Shown here in pieces: positions 7,419-13,815 of a stretch of 20,759 nt of DNA. Made by a program: the position numbers and the translations under genes. The notes under the pieces were generated by a model. That model had not been told where the DNA came from and did no database searches. It was given only the letters and a program-made list of their open reading frames with translations. This DNA is from Caryophanales bacterium UBA1624. Its GTDB lineage: Bacteria > Bacillota_I > Bacilli_A > RFN20 > CAG-826. The stretch lies in contig DCMK01000074.1 in assembly GCA_002321395.1 (NCBI GenBank), positions 1-20,759 of the forward strand. Direction: 5' to 3'. Numbering within the stretch: the first letter of the stretch is position 1; the number at the start of each line of letters is the position of its first letter.

Positions 7419-8420
7419 TCAGTATAGATAATGGATACGGAAGTTATCCTCCACCATGGAAATCTCGGCTTCCGCTCCGCAGAGAAGAGGGAGCGAAGGA
7501 GGCACGTGACCGAGGTCGACGTTATAGAGAATCGGCTTTCCGAATTCCGAGAGCAAAGAGAGATAAGATTCCCGCGCGGTCGTCCCGAAGCATTCCTCCG
7601 GATGAAGCGGTCTTCCGATCAAGAAGCCATTCGCATGATCGAACCACCCCGCTTCTTTCAGTTGGAAAAGGGCCCTGCGAATGGAGATGGCATTCAAATC
7701 GCAGGATTCCAAAAACCAAACGATCCCTTCCGGATGGGCCGCCGCGAATTCCTTCACCTTGTCGAAGCGAGTGCCACAAAGGGTGACTAGGCAATCGAGG
7801 CAGCCACCGAGGAGAGTTCCTTGAAAAGGGCCATCGTATTGAACAGGCTCGATGATTTTCCTTTGGGTGAGGCTATATCTCCGCAGCGGGGCGGAAGGGT
7901 TGTTTTGGGAGATGGAATATTTTGGGTAACCAAGGAATTCCCGCTTTCCTTCCATCAACCCCATCGCGTCTTTCTCGGCGCAGCGAAGGGGAAGGGCGTA
8001 AAAGGAAGCCGCGTTAGGCCCATAAACGGAAGCAGTATCGCAAAGGGTCGGAAGAAGAAAGGTCAAATTGGTGTTGTCGGAATAGCCCATGAAGAACTTC
8101 GGAGGCAGCTTGGAGATGGCTTCGAAGTCGACGTAAGGCAAAATCTCGACCATCGTTTCTCCCCCGCCGACGGAAAAGACGGCTTTGGAAGAAGAGGCGA
8201 AGGCCTCGTTGATCTCTGTCGCCCTTTCTTTTGGGGAGGCGCTTCCGGCAATGCCGTCGCCTCGAAAGACATTGGGGCCGACAACGGGGTTGAAGCCCAG
8301 CTTTCTCAGATTGGCCAAGGAAGCGTTCATGCGGGTGAGATACGGTTCGCTTGCCGCGCCGAAAGAAGGCGCAGCCAAAGAAATGGAATCGCCTTTGACA
8401 AGGAAAGGAGGGATCCTCAT
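7419..8420 (-). CDS. S66 family serine peptidase (LD-carboxypeptidase / MccF-like)
   Basis: A 333-residue protein with the S66 signatures. There is an N-terminal block GDSISLAAPSFG, the nucleophile Ser114 in MGYSDNT, the catalytic Glu238 in WFLESCDLN, and His305 in VDLGHVPPSLPL. Family members cleave the L,D-bond of muropeptide tetrapeptides during cell-wall recycling (LdcA) or inactivate microcin C-like peptide-nucleotides (MccF); sequence alone does not separate these. I see no signal peptide, which suggests a cytosolic enzyme. The start at 8420 has GAGGA 8 bases upstream, inside the end of the preceding gene, and the intergenic gap is only 4 bases. It is therefore the last gene of the plsC-like/DAGK-like operon. 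No clear terminator follows. Confidence 0.88.
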   Translation of the reverse strand: MRIPPFLVKGDSISLAAPSFGAASEPYLTRMNASLANLRKLGFNPVVGPNVFRGDGIAGSASPKERATEINEAFASSSKAVFSVGGGETMVEILPYVDFEAISKLPPKFFMGYSDNTNLTFLLPTLCDTASVYGPNAASFYALPLRCAEKDAMGLMEGKREFLGYPKYSISQNNPSAPLRRYSLTQRKIIEPVQYDGPFQGTLLGGCLDCLVTLCGTRFDKVKEFAAAHPEGIVWFLESCDLNAISIRRALFQLKEAGWFDHANGFLIGRPLHPEECFGTTARESYLSLLSEFGKPILYNVDLGHVPPSLPLLCGAEAEISMVEDNFRIHYLY

Positions 8421-8424
8421 AAGC

Positions 8425-9285
8425 TCAATCCTCAGGGAAATACACTTTGTAGGAAGTCGCGTCTTTCACGACCTCGCCATCGATCTGAAGCCCAGTCGGT
8501 CGGGAGAACTCGACTTCGATGGTTTTCCCACGTTTGGCGAAGACGAGTTTTTTGTTTTTGATGTGCGTCCCTTTGAACAAAGAGGGGAACAAAAGCAGCG
8601 TGCGAAGCTTTCCAGCCCCGTGTACGCAGACGAAGGTGAGCTCTCCGTCCCCACGCTTTTGCATCGGGGCGACCTCCATGCCGCCTCCGTAGAAACGCCC
8701 ATTCATGCCAGCGGCGATGTAAACCTTCTTAAAGGAGAATTCCTCGCCGTCGATCTTCACCTTGGCCTCAGGGGCGATATAGCCATTCATCAGCAGCTGA
8801 ACGGTGATGCCGCCATAGTTGATGTCCTTTTGCCCGGCTTTCACCATCTCTTCGGCCTTCACGCAGCATTCCCCATCGATCCCGAATCCGATGCCGTTGA
8901 GGAAGCGACGCTTGATCCCCATCGTCTCAACGACGGGGAGCTTTCCCAAGTAAGGGGCAAGCGGAACGAGGCCGTCTTCGTTTAGCGATTCGCCTTTGAT
9001 GTCGTTGAGGAAATCGTTCCCCGTGCCAACGGGCAGTAGATAAAGCTTCTCCGGGATCGGGGCGTCTTCGATGTCGTTGATTAGATGGTTTAGCGTTCCG
9101 TCACCACCGGCGACGACGACCATATCCTCTGGTTTCAAAGAAGAGAGAAAATCGGCCTTTTGCAAAGAAATCAAATCCAAAAATTGAAAATCCCCGTATT
9201 TCTCGGACAGTTTTTCTAGGGCGGTTTTTGCTTCCTTTTCGCCTTCGTTGGCATTGGATCGGCTGTTAAAAAGCAGGTAGTTCAT
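8425..9285 (-). CDS. Diacylglycerol/lipid kinase family protein
   Basis: A 286-residue protein of the DAGK catalytic family (DgkB/YegS/BmrU type), which phosphorylates diacylglycerol or related lipids. The nucleotide-binding signature GGDGTLN lies at residues 60-66, after a VVVAG strand. The middle block has LPVGTGNDFLNDI and a later GIGFGIDGE segment. Length is typical. The start at 9285 has GGGAG 8 bases upstream and overlaps the end of the acyltransferase gene by 20 bases, so the two are translationally coupled. Recycling diacylglycerol to phosphatidic acid would complement the neighbouring lysophosphatidate acyltransferase, which also yields phosphatidic acid. That joint role is inference from context. 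Confidence 0.93.
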   Translation of the reverse strand: MNYLLFNSRSNANEGEKEAKTALEKLSEKYGDFQFLDLISLQKADFLSSLKPEDMVVVAGGDGTLNHLINDIEDAPIPEKLYLLPVGTGNDFLNDIKGESLNEDGLVPLAPYLGKLPVVETMGIKRRFLNGIGFGIDGECCVKAEEMVKAGQKDINYGGITVQLLMNGYIAPEAKVKIDGEEFSFKKVYIAAGMNGRFYGGGMEVAPMQKRGDGELTFVCVHGAGKLRTLLLFPSLFKGTHIKNKKLVFAKRGKTIEVEFSRPTGLQIDGEVVKDATSYKVYFPED

Positions 9286-10102
9286 ACATCAAACTCCCTT
9301 CTAAGTCGTTTTTGATCAAATGGTAGGCCAAATCCCTTACCTGGACCGTGGTCATTCCTTCGTATTCCTTTGGCTCAAGGACCTTGAGAACATCCAAATA
9401 GACGAAGCAAGGGAGAAAGGGGGCTCTCTTTTTGATTTCCTTGGTGCCTTTCACCGCGACGATGGCGATGGGAGCATGGGCATCCATGCCGGCTCGGAAG
9501 GACCCCGCGTGGAATTCGAGGAGGGTCTGATTGGTCTTGTTCCTCGTCCCTTCGGGGCAAATCTCAACGTCGCAGATCCCTTCGCTTAGATAAGAGCTCG
9601 CGCGGTTGATGGCTTTCCCGCCTTCTTTTGCGTCTTCGCGGTTGATGGGTACGAAACCCGCTTGCTTGATGAAAGGCCCTGCGATCGGGAAGCTGAAGTT
9701 TTGGGGCTTCGTGACGGCCAATAAGGGCCCGCGGAAAGCGGCGATCATGGCCATGGGGTCGAAGTTCGAGATGTGGTTGTTGACGTAGAGGACCTTCTGG
9801 GAAGGGATTTTGCTGGCGCCGCGGACGCGAACGTGAATATTCATGGCCCAAAAGAAAGTGACGATCGTTTGGTGGATTATGCCAACGTAGAACCGATTCG
9901 GGCGTTCGGGCGCCGCCTTGTTTTTGATAAATGGCCCCCAAAGGATCAGGAGCAAAACCCAAAGCCCGAAGCAAAGGTAGAAGGAAACGAACCAGAAAGG
10001 CAACACGAGGAACCAAAAGTAAGCGTTATAGGCAGAAAGAAAATAAGCGGCGGCCAAAGACACTGACAGGGATATTAGATAAAGGATGCTCGTCAAAATC
10101 AT
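9266..10102 (-). CDS. plsC: 1-acyl-glycerol-3-phosphate acyltransferase-like protein
   Basis: A 278-residue membrane protein. Two hydrophobic helices (about 3-25 and 28-58) precede a PlsC-type acyltransferase domain. Motif I is NNHISNFDP (His110 and Asp115, the H-x4-D catalytic pair), motif II lies around FIKQAGFVPINR, and motif III is PEGTRNK (183-189). By family it would acylate lysophosphatidic acid to phosphatidic acid at the inner membrane. The ATG at 10102 has no Shine-Dalgarno. It lies nine bases after a -10 box (GATAAT), so the mRNA is probably leaderless. It is the first gene of the operon with the lipid kinase and S66 peptidase genes. The symbol rests on family motifs; other glycerolipid acyltransferases share them. 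Confidence 0.92.
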   Translation of the reverse strand: MILTSILYLISLSVSLAAAYFLSAYNAYFWFLVLPFWFVSFYLCFGLWVLLLILWGPFIKNKAAPERPNRFYVGIIHQTIVTFFWAMNIHVRVRGASKIPSQKVLYVNNHISNFDPMAMIAAFRGPLLAVTKPQNFSFPIAGPFIKQAGFVPINREDAKEGGKAINRASSYLSEGICDVEICPEGTRNKTNQTLLEFHAGSFRAGMDAHAPIAIVAVKGTKEIKKRAPFLPCFVYLDVLKVLEPKEYEGMTTVQVRDLAYHLIKNDLEGSLMYELPAF

Positions 10103-10111
10103 AATGTAGCA

Positions 10112-10140
10112 ATTATCCGTTTTTTCGATTGTTTTCTCAA
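10112..10140 (-). promoter_or_regulatory. Promoter of the plsC-like operon (leaderless geometry)
   Basis: Minus-strand TTGAGA (10135-10140), 17-base spacer, GATAAT (10112-10117). Initiation at the usual distance falls at about 10105, three bases before the ATG at 10102. Confidence 0.7.
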
Positions 10141-10148
10141 CACGGGCT

Positions 10149-10967
10149 TCATCCGACCCGTTTTTGCCCCTTAGAAAAGGTCTTTCTTTCTTCTTCCAAA
10201 GCCTCCAAAGCTTGCTTCGAGGGCATGCTCCTCCCCTCTTTTGTCCAAGAAGTCAAATCCATGACGACTTGATGGGCGATCAGAATTCCGGCAACCGGAG
10301 GGACGAAGGCGGTCGATCCCGGAGGGCTTTTCCTCCTTGGCTTTTCCCCTTCGGAATCAATCTGATCAAGTCCAAGCGGGCGGACGGGCAGCTCTTCGGA
10401 GAAGACGACTTTCAATGAAAAAACGCCCCTTTTCCGAAGCTCGCGGCGAACAACCCTCGCCAAAGGGTCTCCGCTGGTTTCGGAAATGTCGCAGACTTTC
10501 AGTTTGCTCGGGTCGGTTCGGTTGCCGCAGCCCAAGGCCGAAATCACGGGGATCCCCGCTCTCTTCGCCTGCAGGACGATATCGATCTTCGCGGAAACCG
10601 TATCAAGGGCATCCACCACGTAATCGAACTGGGAAAAGTCGATATCCCCCCGTTCTTCTGGGAGATAGAAGCAGCAATGTTTATGAACCACAAGTTCCTG
10701 GGAAATCCCTGCAAGGCGTCTTTCTGCCGCATCGACCTTTTTCTCCCCCACCGCATCCAAGGTCGCAAAGACCTGACGGTTGATGTTGGAAAGGCAAACT
10801 TCGTCGTTATCGATCAAATCCAATTCCCCGATCCCGGATCGGGCCAAGGCCTCGGCGGCGTTGCCTCCGACTCCCCCAATCCCAAAAACGGCGACCCTTT
10901 TCTCCGAAAGGGTTCTCAACGCATCCTGCCCCAAGAGCAGCTCGGTTCTAGAAAATTGGCTTTGCAT
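10149..10967 (-). CDS. tcdA: tRNA threonylcarbamoyladenosine dehydratase (ThiF/HesA/MoeB family)
   Basis: A 272-residue E1-like enzyme. It has the opening SQFSRTELLLGQDAL, the nucleotide-binding GIGGVGG loop (residues 29-35), LIDNDEVCLSNINRQ (51-65), and the later ETSGDPLARVVRRELRKRG block typical of the TcdA/YgdL subgroup. TcdA uses ATP to cyclise t6A to ct6A at position 37 of ANN-decoding tRNAs. I chose the ATG at 10967 over a TTG at 10973, because the conserved N-terminus begins there and neither has a Shine-Dalgarno. A TATAAT box ends nine bases before this ATG, again a leaderless layout. It is divergent from the HAD gene, with only 77 bases between the two starts, and the plsC-like operon promoter lies just after its stop. 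Confidence 0.93.
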   Translation of the reverse strand: MQSQFSRTELLLGQDALRTLSEKRVAVFGIGGVGGNAAEALARSGIGELDLIDNDEVCLSNINRQVFATLDAVGEKKVDAAERRLAGISQELVVHKHCCFYLPEERGDIDFSQFDYVVDALDTVSAKIDIVLQAKRAGIPVISALGCGNRTDPSKLKVCDISETSGDPLARVVRRELRKRGVFSLKVVFSEELPVRPLGLDQIDSEGEKPRRKSPPGSTAFVPPVAGILIAHQVVMDLTSWTKEGRSMPSKQALEALEEERKTFSKGQKRVG

Positions 10968-10976
10968 GGCCAAAGA

Positions 10977-11005
10977 ATTATAAACTCAACCCCGAATCGC
11001 GGAAA
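10977..11005 (-). promoter_or_regulatory. Predicted tcdA promoter (leaderless geometry)
   Basis: A consensus TATAAT on the minus strand (10977-10982) with a poor -35 (TTTCCG, 17-base spacer, 11000-11005). Initiation near 10970 leaves a 3-base leader before the ATG at 10967. Confidence 0.55.
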
Positions 11006-11031
11006 CGGGTGAAGAAAAAGGGGGAAGAAGT

Positions 11032-11037
11032 TAGAAT
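11032..11037 (+). promoter_or_regulatory. Predicted -10 box of the HAD hydrolase gene
   Basis: TAGAAT on the plus strand, seven bases before the ATG at 11045. The -35 region is weak. The G-rich run GGGGGAAG upstream is about 17 bases from the ATG, too far for a normal ribosome site. Confidence 0.4.
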
Positions 11038-11044
11038 CATACCC

Positions 11045-11686
11045 ATGGCAAAAGCGATTCTCTTCGATCAGGACGGAACCCTTCTAGACAGCGCACCCGG
11101 AATCAAATCCTGCGCGCGTTTCACGTTGAAGAAGCTCGGATACCCCGTGATCCCGGAAAAGGATCTGGACTTCTTCATCGGCCCACCCCTAGGCGATTGC
11201 TTTCGGCTATGCGGGGTGAAAGAAGACGACATCCAAAAGGCAGTGGATACCTATCGCCTCCAGTATCAGACAAACGGGAAATACCTCGCCCGTCTTTACC
11301 CAAACGTGGAAAGCGTGCTGAAATCCCTCAAAGGAAAAGGCCATCGCCTTTACGTCTGCACCTGCAAAGGACGCTCCTTGGCCATCGACATTCTCAAACA
11401 CTTTGGGCTCTTCGCCTATTTCGACGGCGTCTACGGCGCTAGCCAGGACGGGCGCAAATCCACGAAAGGGGAAATCATCTCCGATTGCCTAAGAGAAAAC
11501 GCAATCGAAAAAGATGCGATCATGGTCGGAGATACGGAACTCGACGCGCAAGGGGCAAAAGACAACAAAATCCCCTGCCTAATCTTCGAGCCGGGCTATG
11601 GAGACAAAAAGAAAATCCGCGAGCAACGCCCCGCAGGATACTTTCAGGACTTCGCTTCCTTGCCCCAAATTCTGGAAAACCTCTAA
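11045..11686 (+). CDS. HAD superfamily hydrolase, phosphoglycolate-phosphatase-like
   Basis: A 213-residue HAD phosphatase. Motif I is FDQDGTLLDS (Asp8 nucleophile, Asp10 acid/base). A helical cap follows and includes GPPLGDCF. Motif II is a Thr within YVCTCKG. The motif III region is GRKSTKGEII. Motif IV is MVGDTELDAQGAK, with the metal-binding Asp pair. The closest subgroup by pattern is Gph/PpaX-type phosphatases acting on small phosphorylated metabolites; the substrate cannot be read from sequence. I chose the ATG at 11045 over a GTG at 11009 because the protein then starts directly before motif I, and neither start has a Shine-Dalgarno. It is divergent from tcdA, and its 3' end shares a terminator hairpin with the convergent tRNA-Glu. 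Confidence 0.9.
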   Translation: MAKAILFDQDGTLLDSAPGIKSCARFTLKKLGYPVIPEKDLDFFIGPPLGDCFRLCGVKEDDIQKAVDTYRLQYQTNGKYLARLYPNVESVLKSLKGKGHRLYVCTCKGRSLAIDILKHFGLFAYFDGVYGASQDGRKSTKGEIISDCLRENAIEKDAIMVGDTELDAQGAKDNKIPCLIFEPGYGDKKKIREQRPAGYFQDFASLPQILENL

Positions 11687-11690
11687 GCAT

Positions 11691-11722
11691 AAAAAACCCC
11701 GCTTCCGCGGGGCTTCTTGTTT
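11691..11722. terminator. Bidirectional terminator between the HAD gene and tRNA-Glu
   Basis: Stem CCCCGC (11697-11702) / GCGGGG (11707-11712) with loop TTCC. On the minus strand it runs into TTTTTT, a strong terminator for tRNA-Glu. On the plus strand it runs into CTTCTTGTTT, weaker, serving the HAD gene. Confidence 0.85.
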
Positions 11723-11726
11723 GGCT

Positions 11727-11801
11727 TGGTGACCCCACCTGGAGTCGAACCAGGCATTGGACCTTGAGAGGGTCCCGTCTTAACCGATTGACCATGGGGC
11801 C
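11727..11801 (-). tRNA. tRNA-Glu (anticodon CTC)
   Basis: A 75-base cloverleaf with CCA encoded. The acceptor stem GGCCCCA pairs with TGGGGTC (one G-U). The anticodon stem GGACC/GGTCC encloses loop CTCTCAA, giving anticodon CTC. The T arm is CTGG-TTCGACT-CCAG. It reads GAG codons. It lies 47 bases downstream of gltX, whose product charges it, and has its own promoter and terminator. Confidence 0.95.
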
Positions 11802-11816
11802 ATAACCGCGAGATGA

Positions 11817-11845
11817 ATTTAACCACTCCCGCGGATGATATGCAA
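11817..11845 (-). promoter_or_regulatory. Promoter of tRNA-Glu
   Basis: Minus-strand TTGCAT (11840-11845), 17-base spacer, TTAAAT (11817-11822), starting right after the gltX stop. The leader would be about 9 bases. Confidence 0.6.
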
Positions 11846-11848
11846 GAA

Positions 11849-13516
11849 CTATTTGTTGAGGACGGCAATCGTCTGGTTGATTCTAGCGACGACTTCCTCT
11901 TTGCCTAAGATCTCCAGGATCTCGTGGAGGTTGGGGGAATCCTTCGCCCCGGTGATGGCGACGCGGAGAACCTCAGAGCCATCGGAGACGTTCCCTTTGT
12001 AGTTCTCCGGATGCTCGGCGTAATCCTTGTTGGAGATCGCGAAGCCATGGGCGGAGACGATGTCCTTCATGGAATTCCACCAAACGTTCTCGTCGGTTCC
12101 AAAGAGCATCTTATCGCGGAAATCGCTGAGTAAAGAAACGATTTCTTCTTTCGAGTAAGAAGGATTGAAAGGAAGGGGGTTTGCTAGGATTTTCTCGTAT
12201 TCATCTTTATAGAAGAACTTCACCAAAGGATAGATGTCCGAGTATTTCGCATAGTCTTTGCGGGGATTTTTGCGATCTTTCTCAATATTGAGGATCTTTT
12301 TGAAGTACGCCTCGTTCGCTTCGATTTTCTCGAAGAAGGGGCGATCGTATTTCTCCGCGTACTCCTTAACCGAAGCAAAGAGCGTATCTAGCGGCGTCTT
12401 GGCGATCATTTCCTTACCGAAGTAATTCAGCTTATCTTGATCGAACAAAGCGCCATCCAAGGACATTTTCTTCAAGCGGAATGCGAATTTCGAGAAGTCG
12501 TAGGTTTTGTTGGCGGATGTCCATTCTTCAAAATTGGAGTTGGCGATGGACATCAAATAAACAAGCAAGGCCTGCGGCTGGTAGCCCTTCTCCAAGAAGT
12601 AGGACACGGCAGCTTCCGGGTCCTTGCGTTTGGAGAGCTTCCTCTTGTTTCCGTGGTCCAACTTCATGATGGAAGGAATATGGGCATAACGGGGGGCGTG
12701 CCAGCCAAGGCTCTTGAACATGCCAAGATGGATCGGGGTAGAAGGGATCCATTCCTCACCGCGGGTGATGACCGTCGTGCGCATGAAGTGGTCGTCGACG
12801 ACGTGGGCGAAGTGATAGGTGGGGAGCCCGTCGGACTTCAGGATGACGACGTCCGTGTCGTTGTCCTGAAGCTCGATCTCGCCGCGGATGGCGTCGTTGA
12901 ATTTGATCTTCCGATCGTGGTCGCCGAGGGAACGGAAACGGATGACCCAAGGGGTCCCGGCTTCGATCTTGGCGATGCGCTCATCGACGCTGAGGTTCCG
13001 GTCGCGGGCATATTTGCCATAGTATCCGGGAAGGACTTTGTTGGCTTCCTGCACTTTGCGGATCGCATCGAGATCCTCCGGGGTGCAAAAATCAGGATAA
13101 GCGGACCCATCGATGATCATCTGCTTGATGACCGTGCGGTAGATATCCCTTCTTTTGGACTGCTGATAGGGGCCATAGGCTCCGACGTCCCCATTTGGGG
13201 TATAGCCTTCATCGGCGACGATGCCGAACTGGGCCAATTGCTCGATGAGCAAATCGCCGCTCCCGGCGATGGTCCTCTTGGTGTCCGTATCCTCAAGGCG
13301 GAAGAAATAAACCCCGCCGGACTGTTTGGCCAAAGTGTAGGAAATGAGGGAAGTGAAAAGGCTTCCGGTGTGGAGGAAGCCCGTCGGGGACGGGGCGAAG
13401 CGGGTGACCTGGGCGCCCTCTTTGAGCCCGCGGGGCGGATATTTCGCTTCCAAATCATCGATCGTCATCGTGACGTCGGGGAAGAGAAGTTCGGCAAGAT
13501 CTTTGTTGTCGGCCAT
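11849..13516 (-). CDS. gltX: Glutamate--tRNA ligase
   Basis: A 555-residue class I aminoacyl-tRNA synthetase that attaches glutamate to tRNA-Glu. After a ~37-residue N-terminal extension (LAELLFPDVT...YPPRGL) comes the HIGH-type motif in FAPSPTGFLHTG (40-51). The KMSKS-type motif is KLSKR (293-297). The anticodon-binding region fills the C-terminus. The extension and length fit the ~550-residue form seen in clostridia rather than the ~480-residue form; this is from memory. The start at 13516 has AGGAGG 7 bases upstream. The in-frame start at 13597 would lie upstream of the promoter. A perfect 20-bp palindrome covers its -10 box. It is followed by tRNA-Glu in the same direction. I looked for a T-box leader and saw none; the leader is only about 20 bases. 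Confidence 0.97.
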   Translation of the reverse strand: MADNKDLAELLFPDVTMTIDDLEAKYPPRGLKEGAQVTRFAPSPTGFLHTGSLFTSLISYTLAKQSGGVYFFRLEDTDTKRTIAGSGDLLIEQLAQFGIVADEGYTPNGDVGAYGPYQQSKRRDIYRTVIKQMIIDGSAYPDFCTPEDLDAIRKVQEANKVLPGYYGKYARDRNLSVDERIAKIEAGTPWVIRFRSLGDHDRKIKFNDAIRGEIELQDNDTDVVILKSDGLPTYHFAHVVDDHFMRTTVITRGEEWIPSTPIHLGMFKSLGWHAPRYAHIPSIMKLDHGNKRKLSKRKDPEAAVSYFLEKGYQPQALLVYLMSIANSNFEEWTSANKTYDFSKFAFRLKKMSLDGALFDQDKLNYFGKEMIAKTPLDTLFASVKEYAEKYDRPFFEKIEANEAYFKKILNIEKDRKNPRKDYAKYSDIYPLVKFFYKDEYEKILANPLPFNPSYSKEEIVSLLSDFRDKMLFGTDENVWWNSMKDIVSAHGFAISNKDYAEHPENYKGNVSDGSEVLRVAITGAKDSPNLHEILEILGKEEVVARINQTIAVLNK

Positions 13517-13537
13517 ATTGAAACCTCCTGAAAAGGC

Positions 13538-13557
13538 GAAGAGATTATAATCTCTTC
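13538..13557 (-). promoter_or_regulatory. gltX -10 box embedded in a perfect 20-bp palindrome
   Basis: Arms GAAGAGATTA and TAATCTCTTC form an uninterrupted palindrome whose centre is the TATAAT box (minus strand, 13544-13549). The -35 region is weak (TGGAAG at 17 bases). A dimeric repressor bound here would block RNA polymerase directly. Initiation near 13537 leaves the AGGAGG site in a ~20-base leader. Confidence 0.65.
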
Positions 13558-13623
13558 CCATCCTCTCTTCCACCCCGACAATCGTCAGAAGAAGCAAGGC
13601 TCTCCGTTGCCCGTTTTTTCCTC

Positions 13624-13652
13624 TTGCAACGCTGAAAGGGTCTATCTATAAT
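13624..13652 (+). promoter_or_regulatory. Promoter of tRNA-Gly(GCC)
   Basis: TTGCAA (13624-13629), 17-base spacer, TATAAT (13647-13652). Initiation near 13659 gives a 14-base leader containing the small inverted repeat GCC-TTAAG-GGC. Confidence 0.85.
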
Positions 13653-13672
13653 AGCAAGGCCTTAAGGGCGAT

Positions 13673-13746
13673 GCAGGTGTAGTTCAATGGTAGAACACGA
13701 CCTTGCCAAGGTCGATACGCGGGTTCGATTCCCGTCACTTGCTCCA
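13673..13746 (+). tRNA. tRNA-Gly (anticodon GCC)
   Basis: A 74-base cloverleaf with CCA encoded. Acceptor GCAGGTG/CACTTGC, anticodon stem CGACC/GGTCG around TTGCCAA, T arm CGGG-TTCGATT-CCCG. It reads GGC and GGT codons. Confidence 0.96.
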
Positions 13747-13757
13747 GGAGCAAGCGT

Positions 13758-13784
13758 CCCAGCTTCGGCTGGGTTTTCTTTTTT
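13758..13784 (+). terminator. Rho-independent terminator of tRNA-Gly(GCC)
   Basis: Stem CCCAGC/GCTGGG with a TTCG tetraloop, then TTTTCTTTTTT. It isolates the tRNA from the add gene. Confidence 0.95.
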
Positions 13785-13801
13785 CCGCGCGGGGACGGGT
13801 C

Positions 13802-13807
13802 TATAAT
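13802..13807 (+). promoter_or_regulatory. Predicted -10 box of the adenosine deaminase gene
   Basis: A consensus TATAAT eight bases before the ATG at 13816, with no Shine-Dalgarno. The -35 falls in the T-tract of the preceding terminator and is poor. The geometry predicts a transcript starting at or within about two bases of the ATG. Confidence 0.5.
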
Positions 13808-13815
13808 TTGCCATC

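Noticed and set aside
12437..13531. 364-residue plus-strand open frame
   Set aside because: It lies antisense to the well-supported gltX gene, has no ribosome site and its composition is typical of a frame opened by codon bias on the other strand.
13517..13620. T-box riboswitch upstream of gltX
   Set aside because: The predicted leader is only ~20 bases and the region lacks a T-box sequence or an antiterminator/terminator pair.
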